From positions 16,395,357 through 16,459,356 of the forward strand of contig OZ025207.1 in NCBI GenBank assembly GCA_964019055.1: DNA of 64,000 nt, in the 5' to 3' direction. This DNA is from Anthopleura xanthogrammica. Its lineage: Eukaryota; Cnidaria; Anthozoa; Actiniaria; Actiniidae. The first letter of the stretch is position 1. Each line of letters begins with the position of its first letter. The notes beneath the pieces are model-generated. The model worked only from the letters and a program-made list of their open reading frames with translations. It was not told where the DNA came from and did no database searches. Made by a program: the position numbers and the translations under genes. Below are positions 55,327 through 64,000 of this stretch, piece by piece.

Positions 55327-58300
55327 ATGATGACTCAGGTTCCTCAAGCATCGTGTAAGGCTGTGCTGTTGGTGTTTCTTGTTCTTCTTGTAGCGGGTCG
55401 TGCTGCGGAGATAAGTGAGAGACAAGCAGAAGGTCAGATGGAGAAAAGAGGACAGAATCAAACGGACATGATGACACTGCTGAAGAGTTTGCAAGCAAGG
55501 TATGTTGTATTCTAAGGTTTACTCACAAACAAACCCAAATACAAAATCCGCAAAATCAAATAGGATTTCACAGTAGTATTGATTACGTTTTTCAAATTAA
55601 ATACACCCTGCAAACAGGCTACATTGGGATACCTACTTGTGATCAATTATTTGAATCTCTTAAAAGCTAAAGGCGAAGCGAAACCATGGCCAAACCATGC
55701 TTAATAAAAATACAGCATATCGGATATAAGAACCACAGGTATCCCAGTAATATGCTTTACATAATCGTCGTCAGTCAGTTAATAGGTTAACATAAATTTC
55801 CAACAAAATGCTAAAACGCGTGTTTTTGAGTGATAGACCCGTCTTTGATTATTGTGTTTCAGAGTAGCTCAACTAGAAACACAAGGAATGATATTGCTTC
55901 GGGGTAAGAATACAGTACAGTGACGATACTGGCTCCACCAGTGACTGAGGTTGACTTACAGCAGTTTTATTTCCATTTTTTTCTTCAGGTAAAGATGGTC
56001 GGGATGGTAAACCAGGAGTTCCAGGTAAAAGTTAGCTTAAAGATATAACATTCTTACCTCACTACTAAACACTGAACACTATATAATATCATAGAACCAG
56101 AACCAGGCAGCATTCTACACCTATACAACACATTATCTTATATTTGCACAATTGAATAAAGATCTCATTACTAAACAGGTACGCCTGGCAGACCAGGAAA
56201 GAATGGCCAGCAAGGACCACCAGGACCCAGGGGAACCAGAGGACCAAAAGGTTATCGTAGACCAGGAGGGGTACAGTACGTACGATGGGGAAGAACCACG
56301 TGTTCTCCGGGTGCTTTTCTTGTTTACAAAGGTAGATTATTGACTTGCTCGGTGTATTTACTCCAAAAGAAAGCGTTAAGACTGATATCATTTTCTGACT
56401 TTAGGGATCACTCAAATCCACTTTTTATCAAACATGAAATACTAAAATTTCCTGAAATTGTCTTCCTTCATAATGCAGTATTCGTCTACAATTTCAGATC
56501 TGGAAAAATTCCCAAATGCTTGGAATTGTTCTTTGAACCAATTATAAAGAGACATAATTATGCCACTAGACTTGCTTCAAATTGCTCTTACTCTCTCCCA
56601 AAAGCACGTACCAATTATGGTAAATTTGCTCTGAGGTTTGCTGGTGTGAAAACTTGGAATGCTCTTGATAAAGAATTAAAGCAGGCTCCCAGTATATCCT
56701 CATTTAAAAATAAACTGAAGAAATCATTGTTAAAGAGTTATGAAAAATAACTTTGTATTTTTTTCTCATCCATTTCACATTTATTATTCACATTTACTTA
56801 TATATAAATTTTTTTTTCCATTTCCTTAATAAATATACTATATATACTTTTTTTCATGTTAAAATTCTATTTATATTTACAATATTTATATTGTACATAT
56901 AAAAATATTATTACTTATGCTTATATATTTACTATTTATATGTTTAACATATTAATATCTTTCTGCTAATTTTGACCAATTATTGACCTACATCTACATC
57001 TACATCTTTATTAGTTGATAAAAATTGTAAAATATCACATCAACTGTACATAACATGTTTATATAATAAGATAAATAATTAATAATTGAGAAGTTACAAT
57101 GAGTAATAAAAATAATAATAGAGCAAACGCATTAAAACCATTGAAACAAATGCAAAACAAGACACAAACAAGTAGTAGCCATGTAGTGACAATTAGTCGC
57201 TATCACTCATCCAGAGCATCCACCACACAAAGAACAAAGTGAACATCACAAGGGTCTCTTGTGTATGTGTCCCCGTGTAATGGATGCTCCGGCCGAGCGA
57301 CAGTGACCAACAGGCACCACCTGCAAGTATCAATTTCGAATCAATTTCACGGTTTCAATGCGCTTGCTCTAATAATAAAAAATAATAGTTCAAGTTAACA
57401 ACTTGCTTTATTTTCAGGACAACAAAGCGCGTCATATTAAAGATGGCGATCTAATTTAGTTTTGAATTCATTTAATGACTTTGAATTTACTAGTTCTGAG
57501 GGTAAATAGTTCCACTCTGATATTGATCTTGGAAAGAAAGAAAACTTGAAGATGTCCTTAGAAACTTTAGGTATTCTATATTTTAGAGAGTGACTATTTC
57601 TAGTCCTCATTTCACTATTTGGAATTAAGTGTTGTTCTGTATTTACATCAACAAGATTGTTGCTCAGTTTGTACATTAGTGACAGTCTATTTCTCTTCCT
57701 TCTAGATTCAAGAGTGTCCCATCCTAGCTCTGAAATCATATCTGTAACACTAGCGGTTTGGTTATAGTTTTGTAGGCAAAAACGGGCAGCTTTTCTTTGG
57801 ACTCTCTCTAGGGCTGATATATCTTTCTTGTGGTATGGATCCCAAGAGGCGCTTGCGTATTCTAATTTAGGCCGTACGATGGTAGTATAGGTGGTTTCAC
57901 GCACCTTTCTTGGGCAGTTCCAAAGATTTCTTCTTATTAGACCTAATGACTTACTCGCATTACTTGAGATTGATGAGATGTGGGGTGTCCACTTCAATTT
58001 ACTGTTAACAGTAATACCCAAGTACGATATGGAGTCTACTTGAGCAAGTTGGGAACCACAAAAAGTGTACTGTCTTTGTGGAGGCTTTTGCTTTGTTGAT
58101 ATGCAGATGATGTTGCACTTAGAGGGATTAAATTCCATCTGCCAGCGATGTTGCCATTGTTCAAGTTTGTTGAGATCATCTTGTAGCTTGTCGCAGTCGG
58201 AATCATCTACAACAATACCATACAAGAGGGTGTCATCCGCGAAGAGTTTAACACTGGAGGTTAGACCATTGGGAAGATCGTTTACGTATGTCAGAAACAA

Positions 58301-60076
58301 CAATGGGCCTAACACTGTTCCTTGGGGCACACCAGAGGTAACTGAGCAGGGAGAAGATGATGCACCTTCGCAGATGACTGTTTGCATGCGTTTAGTGAGG
58401 AAAGATTCTATCCAAGACAGTAGACTTCCACGGATGCCGTAGTGCTCTAGTTTCTTTAATAGACGTCTGTGTGGAACCTTGTCGAAGGCTTTCGAGAAAT
58501 CTAGCACAGCAGCATGGATTGATTTGTTTTGTTGCAAGGAACTTGCAATATCGTGGATAGTAAGGATAAGTTGGAGCTCGGTGGAACGTTTTGATCTAAA
58601 GCCATGTTGACAATCTGTAAGAACGTTATAGTAGTCAAAATGCTTCATCACGTGGCTATGCACAATATGCTCAAGGATCTTTGCTGCAATACAAGTTAGA
58701 GATATCGGTCTGTAGTTGGAAGGATCAGACTTTTTCCCTTTTTTAAAGACACCGCATACATTCGCAGATTTCCATCTACTGGGCACAGTTCCGCTTTCAA
58801 TAGAATCTTGGTAGATATTGGTAAGAATAAGAGCGATCTCGTTGGCATATTCTTTGAGAAACCAGGGTGGAATGGCATCTGGTCCAGAGGCTTTGTTTGG
58901 TTTCAACAACGATAATTGCTTAGCAACTCCGTTCACAGTGATAAACAGACGATCAATGCTGGGTTTTCTGTCAGTACCAGTATGAGGGATGTTGGAGTGG
59001 TCTTCTTGCGTAAAGACATTTGAAAAATGCTTATTGAGTATTTCAGCTTTCGAGTTGCTATCACTAATTATTGAACCGTTCACTTCAAAGTCTGCAATTC
59101 CAGGATCTTCATTTTTTAGTTGTTTTATGTACGACCAGAATCGCTTTGGGTTTTCTTCGATAGCATCACCAAGGTAATCAGAAATATACTTGTGTCTTGC
59201 TTCTTTAAGACTCGTGTGCATTTGTTTTCTAACTTGAAATTTTAGTTAATTAATCTAGAAGCTTGCTGTCTAGTATAGCCCTAAAGGTTATTGCAGCAAA
59301 CTTGCACCTTATTTAAGGGAATTGTAAATTGTAATTTTTTTGTATTCATGTATTTATGGTGTAAATAAATTATTGTCATTGTCATTGTCAGGCAAAAACT
59401 CGGACCTGTGCTTTATCTTGCTTTTAAGGACCTAAGTTAGTTTTCGTAGTGGAAAAGGCATTTTATCATATATATTTAGATATATATAATAAGATATACT
59501 TTTTATAGTGTACAGCTATCTTAAAGAGGGGTAATTTTTATCTGCTCATTTATAAGATGAGCAATTAAAAAATTTGAAACCAATTTATTTATAATCATTT
59601 TAGGTCGTATTGGAGGAGACCACTATCAACATTCAGGTGGAGGTTCTAATTACGTGTGTCTTCCTGAGAATCCCAGATATGGAAAGTACAAAGATGGCCA
59701 TCAGTATCCAGCACTGATGTATGGTGCAGAATACCAGATATATTATAACAACCCATTCACAAGAAACCTTCACAATCACGATGCCCCGTGTGCTGTGTGT
59801 TACGTCACTCGTAGTGCCAAAATGATGATCCCTGCGACTTACTCGTGCCCCGCGGGATGGACACGGGAGTATCATGGGTATCTGATGAGCGAAAGGCACA
59901 ACCACCCTCATCAATTAAACTTCATTTGTGTCGATCAGTATCCAGAAGTAGTTCCAGGGTCAAATGCTGATAGAGATGGTGCCCTAATGTATCCCGTGGA
60001 AGGTGTGTGTGGTTCTCTGCCTTGTTATCCCTATGTTGGAGGAAGAGAACTAACATGCGCAGTATGCACCAAGTAA
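55327..60076 (+). CDS. Short-chain collagen C4-like protein, copy C
   Basis: Exons: 55327-55499, 55863-55903, 55989-56024, 56179-56331, 59604-60076; 876 nt, 291 aa, all phases agree. The layout is the same as copy B: signal peptide (KAVLLVFLVLLVAGRAA), NQT sequon, RVAQLE coiled coil, Gly-X-Y stretch, VQYVRWGRTTC junction, and Cys-rich C-terminal domain (SNYVCLPENPRY, APCAVCYV, CPAGWTREYHGYLMSE, ELTCAVCTK). Difference from B: the last triplet region reads GYRRPGG where B has GDRGPGG, a Gly-to-Arg change at the end of the collagen stretch. Intron 4 (3.3 kb) holds two LINE pieces, one antisense with a long RT frame. The gene appears intact, but splicing over that intron is untested. Confidence 0.9.
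56345..56980 (+). mobile_element. 5'-truncated LINE, RT C-terminus and 3' UTR
   Basis: It begins a few bases after the exon 4 donor of copy C and encodes LLQKKALRLISFSDFRDHSN, NPLFIKHEILKFPEIVF and WNALDKELKQ, with stop at 56748-56750. These are typical LINE polymerase C-terminal motifs. A+T-rich 3' sequence follows up to the antisense element. It is unrelated in frame or length to the minus-strand RT. Confidence 0.75.
56985..59225 (-). mobile_element. LINE element, 5'-truncated, antisense in copy C intron 4
   Basis: It contains the 594-codon RT frame. On the minus strand it ends AATAAAGATGTAGATGTAGA, i.e. a (GATGTA)n tail instead of poly(A), as in L2/CR1-type LINEs. The endonuclease domain is not present, so the copy is 5'-truncated. 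Confidence 0.8.
57437..59221 (-). CDS. LINE reverse transcriptase (partial polyprotein)
   Basis: This open frame of 594 codons encodes an RNA-directed DNA polymerase used for target-primed retrotransposition. Visible motifs in order: GPDAIPPWFLKEYA, GVFKKGKKSDPSNYRPISLT, HGFRSKRSTELQL, AVLDFSKAFDKVPH, SGVPQGTVLGPLLFL, the catalytic FADDTLLYG, and the thumb and C-terminal region with ALERVQRKAARFCL. The frame has no internal stop, so insertion is fairly recent. The N-terminal endonuclease is missing and the first Met is just the first in the frame. It belongs broadly to the jockey/CR1/L2 group. Confidence 0.9.
   Translation of the reverse strand: MHTSLKEARHKYISDYLGDAIEENPKRFWSYIKQLKNEDPGIADFEVNGSIISDSNSKAEILNKHFSNVFTQEDHSNIPHTGTDRKPSIDRLFITVNGVAKQLSLLKPNKASGPDAIPPWFLKEYANEIALILTNIYQDSIESGTVPSRWKSANVCGVFKKGKKSDPSNYRPISLTCIAAKILEHIVHSHVMKHFDYYNVLTDCQHGFRSKRSTELQLILTIHDIASSLQQNKSIHAAVLDFSKAFDKVPHRRLLKKLEHYGIRGSLLSWIESFLTKRMQTVICEGASSSPCSVTSGVPQGTVLGPLLFLTYVNDLPNGLTSSVKLFADDTLLYGIVVDDSDCDKLQDDLNKLEQWQHRWQMEFNPSKCNIICISTKQKPPQRQYTFCGSQLAQVDSISYLGITVNSKLKWTPHISSISSNASKSLGLIRRNLWNCPRKVRETTYTTIVRPKLEYASASWDPYHKKDISALERVQRKAARFCLQNYNQTASVTDMISELGWDTLESRRKRNRLSLMYKLSNNLVDVNTEQHLIPNSEMRTRNSHSLKYRIPKVSKDIFKFSFFPRSISEWNYLPSELVNSKSLNEFKTKLDRHL
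59230..59392 (+). mobile_element. 3' tail of a plus-strand LINE
   Basis: The segment ends with GTAAATAAATTATTGTCATT and TGTCATTGTCA, an AATAAA plus (TTGTCA)n tail. It has no coding part. It may be the rest of the plus-strand LINE seen at 56345, split by the antisense insertion; that is inference. Confidence 0.45.
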
Positions 60077-61016
60077 AAGCAGTTACTCAGTAAAGCTCAT
60101 GAAAGAAAGACTATCATAGATAAAAATAAGGATTTTAAGTTAAAGATTTTGATTACTGAATGATGAGGAAGACCTCTTCCAAGTAAAATTTACCTTAAGA
60201 AAAAGTATTCATCAGAAATTGTAACTTGTAACAGGACAAATTGTAGTGGCTTGTATATCAAAAGTTCATGCAGCTCACAGACTGTGTTTGTTCTCTGTCT
60301 TGTCTCGTATGGGGATATTTCACTAACAGTGATCATTCGTTGCACATGACGGGCAGCGGTTTGCCCTTCGCTGACGGTTGTTAATGATAAAATGTAAATA
60401 GCTCCTCAGTTGATAATTACAACTGAAACTAAAGGTGGTATCCAAGGCAACGCAGAACTATAACTGCGCATCTGTTTAGATATATATTTCTGCAATGGAA
60501 ATCGAACCTTGTAATCAACGTCTACAGTAGTGAAAGGCAGCGCTTCAGTAGCACACACCACACGTGCTTCCTAAAATACCTCAGATTTCGATCAAAGGGC
60601 AAGTTTATTAAAAGGCTATAGAATCCAATTCTCTTCTATTGTATTTCAGCATTGATTCTACATGAAGTTAATAGTTGAATAGTGAAATATTTCTTCTTTT
60701 GAGCATTGCGTCTTTAAGTTATAAAGGTTTATACATCGAACATGTTAATGACTGTAACCTCGTACGGATAACTTCGGAGGGAGGGGAGGGGGTTCGTTAT
60801 TACCTCAGACAAGGAGGCTTTTAAGGAGTTCAGCGTAGTGACCCTGATAACAATTTTATGGAAATTATGTTCGAGTTTTAAACAGGAAAATTCTTGTTAA
60901 TCATAATGTTTTTGCCAAAAGAGAAAAAAAGATTCGACGATAGAAGAAAGAGTCCAGAGCAGTGCTTTTCACGAACAAGACGGTTGTCGAGTTAACCTCT
61001 GCTTACCTTGGTTAAG
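60077..61016. other. Spacer between collagen copies C and D
   Basis: It is shorter than the other spacers because the CD109 exon fragments are deleted. Kept blocks include GACGGGCAGCGGTTTGCCCT (60349) and GTATCCAAGGCAACGCAGAA (60438). About 60640-60750 carries a block in reverse orientation relative to 46965-47065. The conserved collagen 5' flank ends it. Confidence 0.6.
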
Positions 61017-62203
61017 ATGATGACTCAGGTTCCTCAAGCATCGTGTAAGGATGTGATGTTGGTGTTACTTGTTCATCTTGTAGCGGGTCGTGCTGCAAAG
61101 ATAAGTGAAACACAAGCAGAAGGTCAGATGGAGAAAAGAAGACAGAAAAAAATAGACGTGGTGACATTGCTGAAAAGTTTGCAAGTAAGGTATATCATTC
61201 AATAAACTTTCATGAAAACCAAAAACAATTAGAATTCAACTGAGTGGCTCTTTATCGACTGATATGGATCTAACTGGTAGGGAAAACCGGAAAATTCATA
61301 GAAAGACTCTGAAATTCCACAAGAACCGAAGCTTTGATGTAAATAGAATGAAGAAAACGTGCTGTTGTTAATCGTGAGTGAAATTCTAACAATTACTCTC
61401 TCCACCCGTCTTTGATTACTTTGTTTCAGAGTAGCTCAAGTAGAAACCAAAAGAATGATATTGCTTCGACTGAGGTAACAATAAAGTACGACACAAACGA
61501 TAAGAATGCGAATTGCTTTCAATTTTATGACGGAAAGTAACATTCTCTCTTAAGACCTTACAAAACAAAACACTAATATAAAATAACCTTATTTATTTGC
61601 GCAAATGACTGAATAACTCCTTCCTAAACAGGTAGACCTGGCAAACCAGGAAGGAATGGCCAACGAGCTAGGGCCACCAGGACCAGGAGGGGTACAGTAT
61701 GTATATGATGGGGAAGAACCACGTGTCCTTGGGGTGCCTCACTTGTTTACAAAGGTAAATTACTGACTTGCTTGGTGTTTGCTGTATATTTCCCAACAAA
61801 ATAGTCGAGAAACATAGGAATTAGCTCAACGACATTGCAAAAAATTGCTGCAAAAAAGTCAGAATGTTTATATTAACAGTGACGTCGTATTCACATAACT
61901 TGAGTAACGCGACTACCCTCGAACCAGTTCTTTATCTTATCTTATTTTATATTGTATGCGTTACTGAGAATCCCAGATACAGAGGGTACAGGAATGGCCA
62001 GTAGAACCCTGCATTCAGTTATGGTGCAGAATACGAGCTATACCTTTCCAATCCATTTACAAGAAATCTTCAAGATCATGAGGCTCCGTGTGCTGTGTGT
62101 TACGTTACAACAAGAAGTACCAAGATGATGATCCCTGCGACTTACGAGTGTCCCGCGGGATGGACAAGAGAGTACCACGGGTACCTGATGGCTGAGAGCA
62201 TTT
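61017..62203 (+). pseudogene. Short-chain collagen C4-like copy D (broken)
   Basis: Exon 1 (61017-61189) is open (MMTQVPQASCKDVMLVLL), but the NQT sequon is lost (KKI). Exon 2 begins at 61430 with RVAQVETKRMILLR; an extra ACTG before the donor changes the phase. The small Gly-X-Y exon 3 is not found. Exon 4 (from about 61632) starts GRPGKPGRNGQ, then frameshifts in the collagen part. The last exon, recognisable from about 61957, has an in-frame TAG after GNGQ and stops abruptly at about 62203, where the 5' flank of copy E begins. Several independent lesions make it a pseudogene. Confidence 0.88.
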
Positions 62204-62339
62204 TTCACCTCGGGCATCCACGAGTAGCTCGAGTAATAAAAATACGAGAAGTTACGAAGAGCTGTTGACCCATTTGAACCCTCTTTTGGACTCACGTTAC
62301 ATAAGACATAAACAAACGGAATAATGAGGAAGTAATTTG

Positions 62340-62405
62340 AATCTCTTATGCTTTAAATACAGAGTATGAGGTCAGTTTACTAAGTAGATCAGTTCAGTTT
62401 ACCCG
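62340..62405 (+). promoter_or_regulatory. Putative core promoter of type-II collagen gene (copy E)
   Basis: CTTATGCTTTAAATACAG offers a TATA-like TTTAAATA about 50 bp before the ATG, followed by GATCAGTTCAGTTTACC. Both blocks are preserved in the relic at 43455-43512. Conservation through duplication weakens this as proof of function. Confidence 0.35.
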
Positions 62406-64000
62406 ATGGCGAAAATGGCTTCAGGTAAGAATGTGCTGTTATTCGTAGTGATTCTTTTCTTGATGGCTTGTGTTTTAGAGATACGTGAGGTGCAAGGTAG
62501 AGGTCGCCGGAACAGAAATCAAGGACAGAATCAGACGGAAATTATGAAACTTTTGAAGAAATTGCAAGCAAGGTATGTTACGCACTGAAAATATCAGTAT
62601 CATGAACTCGACTGTTGGAAACTCGCCAACTAGGTCTGTACAATAAGGGATACATAATAACCTTTTACAGTTTTCTAACTTACGGCCCTCAACTAGGTCT
62701 TTATGGAAGATATGGCTTCTGATGCTTTTGAGTATTGAAAACATTGTTGATTAGTTGATTACAAACTAAAGCCTTTCACTGAAAGAATCAAGAGCCAAAC
62801 ACGATAAATTCCAGTTCAATGTGTGAGTTAGATGTGCCCTAACGTATATCAACGCATGGGTTTTTTGGAAGACATATGAACGACATTGATGATTGATTGA
62901 AAGAGATCTATTTCAAATATGCATGGATTAACTAGCGTTCAGAAATCTGGATGCTTACACACAGACCTTCCTAGTTGGTATTCTTTTTTTTACGAGGGTA
63001 GCACTCAATAGCCAGTGGTTAACAAACCTGTGGCCCTCGTTCCATGATCGAATTGGAATTCAGAAGTCGATTTCTGTTGTTGGAGGAAAACCGGAGAAGC
63101 CGGAGAAAAAACCTCGAAGCACAGGAGAGAACCAACTAGAAACTCTACTCACATACGACGCCGAGCCCGGCAGGATTCGAACCCGTTAAGCATTGGTGAG
63201 AGGCAAGCGCTATCACCGCTATCAACGAGTCAGTTGATCATTCGTTGAAATTTTACACAACAATGGATAACGTCACATCGCGTTTATCTATCGAATTTAG
63301 AACCAACTGCCCAACTAAACATTTCGGACAACTGCTTTGCGAGAATTGATGAAAAACGTTCACTTTCTCTCTTCAGAGTGGATCAACTGGAAACCCAGCT
63401 AAAGTCAGAATTGCGAGGTGAGAAGTTTGCAGTGTTTTTTCTTTTTTCCTAAAACTGTTTTTTCTAAAACAGATGATCATTAATCTTTTGACGAAAGAAT
63501 GGTAATGAAATTATTTGCATTATACCGAAAATCACAATACATTCTAAACCTATACAACACATAATTCATATACTAGCACAGTTATGTAAAACTTTCATTC
63601 CTAAACAGGAAGGCCTGGTAGACCAGGAAGGAATGGTCAGCACGGACCACCAGGAGCCAGAGGAAAGACAGGAACTAAAGGACCAATAGGACCCATAGGG
63701 CACACAGGAGTCAAAGGATCAAAAGGTGACAGTGGACCAGTAGGGGTACAGTATGTACGATGGGGAAGAACCACGTGTCCTTGGGGTGCCTCTCTTGTCT
63801 ACAAAGGTACATTGCTGACTTGCTCGGTGTTTGACATTTACTTTCCAACCAAATAGCCCAGAAACATAGCGTTTAGCTCGACCTGCTCGCAATCATTGAG
63901 GTTGAAAAGGGGCGACAATCGTGAAGTTAGAATCCTTAATATGTTAACGGTGACGTTGTGCTTATTTAAGGTGACTGACTACTTTAGCAAGGCCGAGTAA
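62406..64000 (+). CDS. Short-chain collagen C4-like protein, copy E (type II, partial)
   Basis: Three exons are in the window: 62406-62572, 63377-63417, 63609-63806; phases agree and the last donor leaves phase 1, so the Cys-rich exon must lie beyond the edge. The signal peptide is of a different kind (MAKMASGKNVLLFVVILFLM), followed by a basic GRGRRNRNQ stretch, an NQT sequon and a coiled coil with RVDQLE. The collagen exon is longer than in B and C (about 17 Gly-X-Y triplets, with IGPIGHTGVKGSKGDSG). It ends VQYVRWGRTTCPWGASLVYK. No counterpart of the small exon 3 of B and C is seen; the longer exon compensates. Start choice: the first ATG in frame, directly after the conserved flank. Confidence 0.85.
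63015..63240 (-). repeat. tRNA-derived SINE copy 9 in copy E intron 2
   Basis: On the minus strand it reads GATAGCGCTTGCCTCTCACC, then ACGGGTTCGAATCCTGCCGG (a good B-box), followed by GTGAGTAGAGTTTCTAGTTG, GTTCTCTCCTGTGCTTCGAG, GGTTTTCCTCCAACAACAG and a GAATTCCAATTCGATCATGG end. It is the best-preserved copy and defines the family. Confidence 0.8.

Noticed and set aside
63165..63230. Possible tRNA gene (GGTTCGAATCC box)
   Set aside because: No full cloverleaf can be drawn, and the sequence continues into a SINE body shared with eight other sites.

Overview
The window looks like nuclear DNA of an anthozoan cnidarian, probably a stony coral or close relative. The evidence is intron-rich genes with GT-AG junctions, an A+T-rich composition, many small palindromic transposons, tRNA-derived SINEs and LINE fragments, and a cluster of 'short-chain collagen C4' genes, a family best known from sponges and cnidarians. 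No species is proven by the sequence. All exon models below were built by hand from splice consensus, reading phase and family similarity; each intact multi-exon model closes in one reading frame.

Layout. (1) 2919-8932, minus strand: a complete 9-exon gene for translation initiation factor eIF2 beta (EIF2S2), 324 aa. (2) 10161-15056, plus strand: a complete 5-exon BTB-BACK-Kelch gene (597 aa), divergent from EIF2S2, ending in a polybasic stretch and Cys-Ile-Ile-Cys, a possible prenylation signal. (3) 16207-35448, plus strand: a complete 36-exon thioester-containing alpha-2-macroglobulin-family gene of the CD109 type (1497 aa). It has a signal peptide, an intact CGEQ thioester and a hydrophobic GPI-type C-terminus, but Ser where complement C3 and CD109 have the catalytic His.

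(4) 38047 to the right edge: a tandem cluster of short-chain collagen C4-like genes. Copies B (48239-53446) and C (55327-60076) are intact with five exons each: signal peptide, short coiled coil, Gly-X-Y stretch, and a Cys-rich C-terminal domain. Copy A (38047-45305) and copy D (61017-62203) are broken. Copy E (62406 to the edge) belongs to a second subtype and runs off the window. The duplicated unit also carried the last exons of the CD109-like gene: decayed copies of its exons 35 and 36 lie between collagen copies A and B, and of exon 35 between B and C. The cluster therefore grew by segmental duplication starting inside the 3' end of the thioester gene.

The rest is introns and spacers filled with repeats: two multi-copy MITE-like families, about a dozen single palindromic elements, about nine SINE copies, several LINE fragments (one with a 594-codon reverse transcriptase frame antisense in an intron of copy C), a 36-bp to 1.2-kb range of terminal-inverted-repeat elements, a roughly 535-bp (CAGA)n array, and a roughly 360-bp TGAGTCAG array in the CD109-like gene.

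The genes do not form an operon. EIF2S2 is housekeeping; the Kelch gene is probably a CUL3 ubiquitin-ligase adaptor. The CD109-like and collagen genes both encode secreted or surface proteins and share a physical history.
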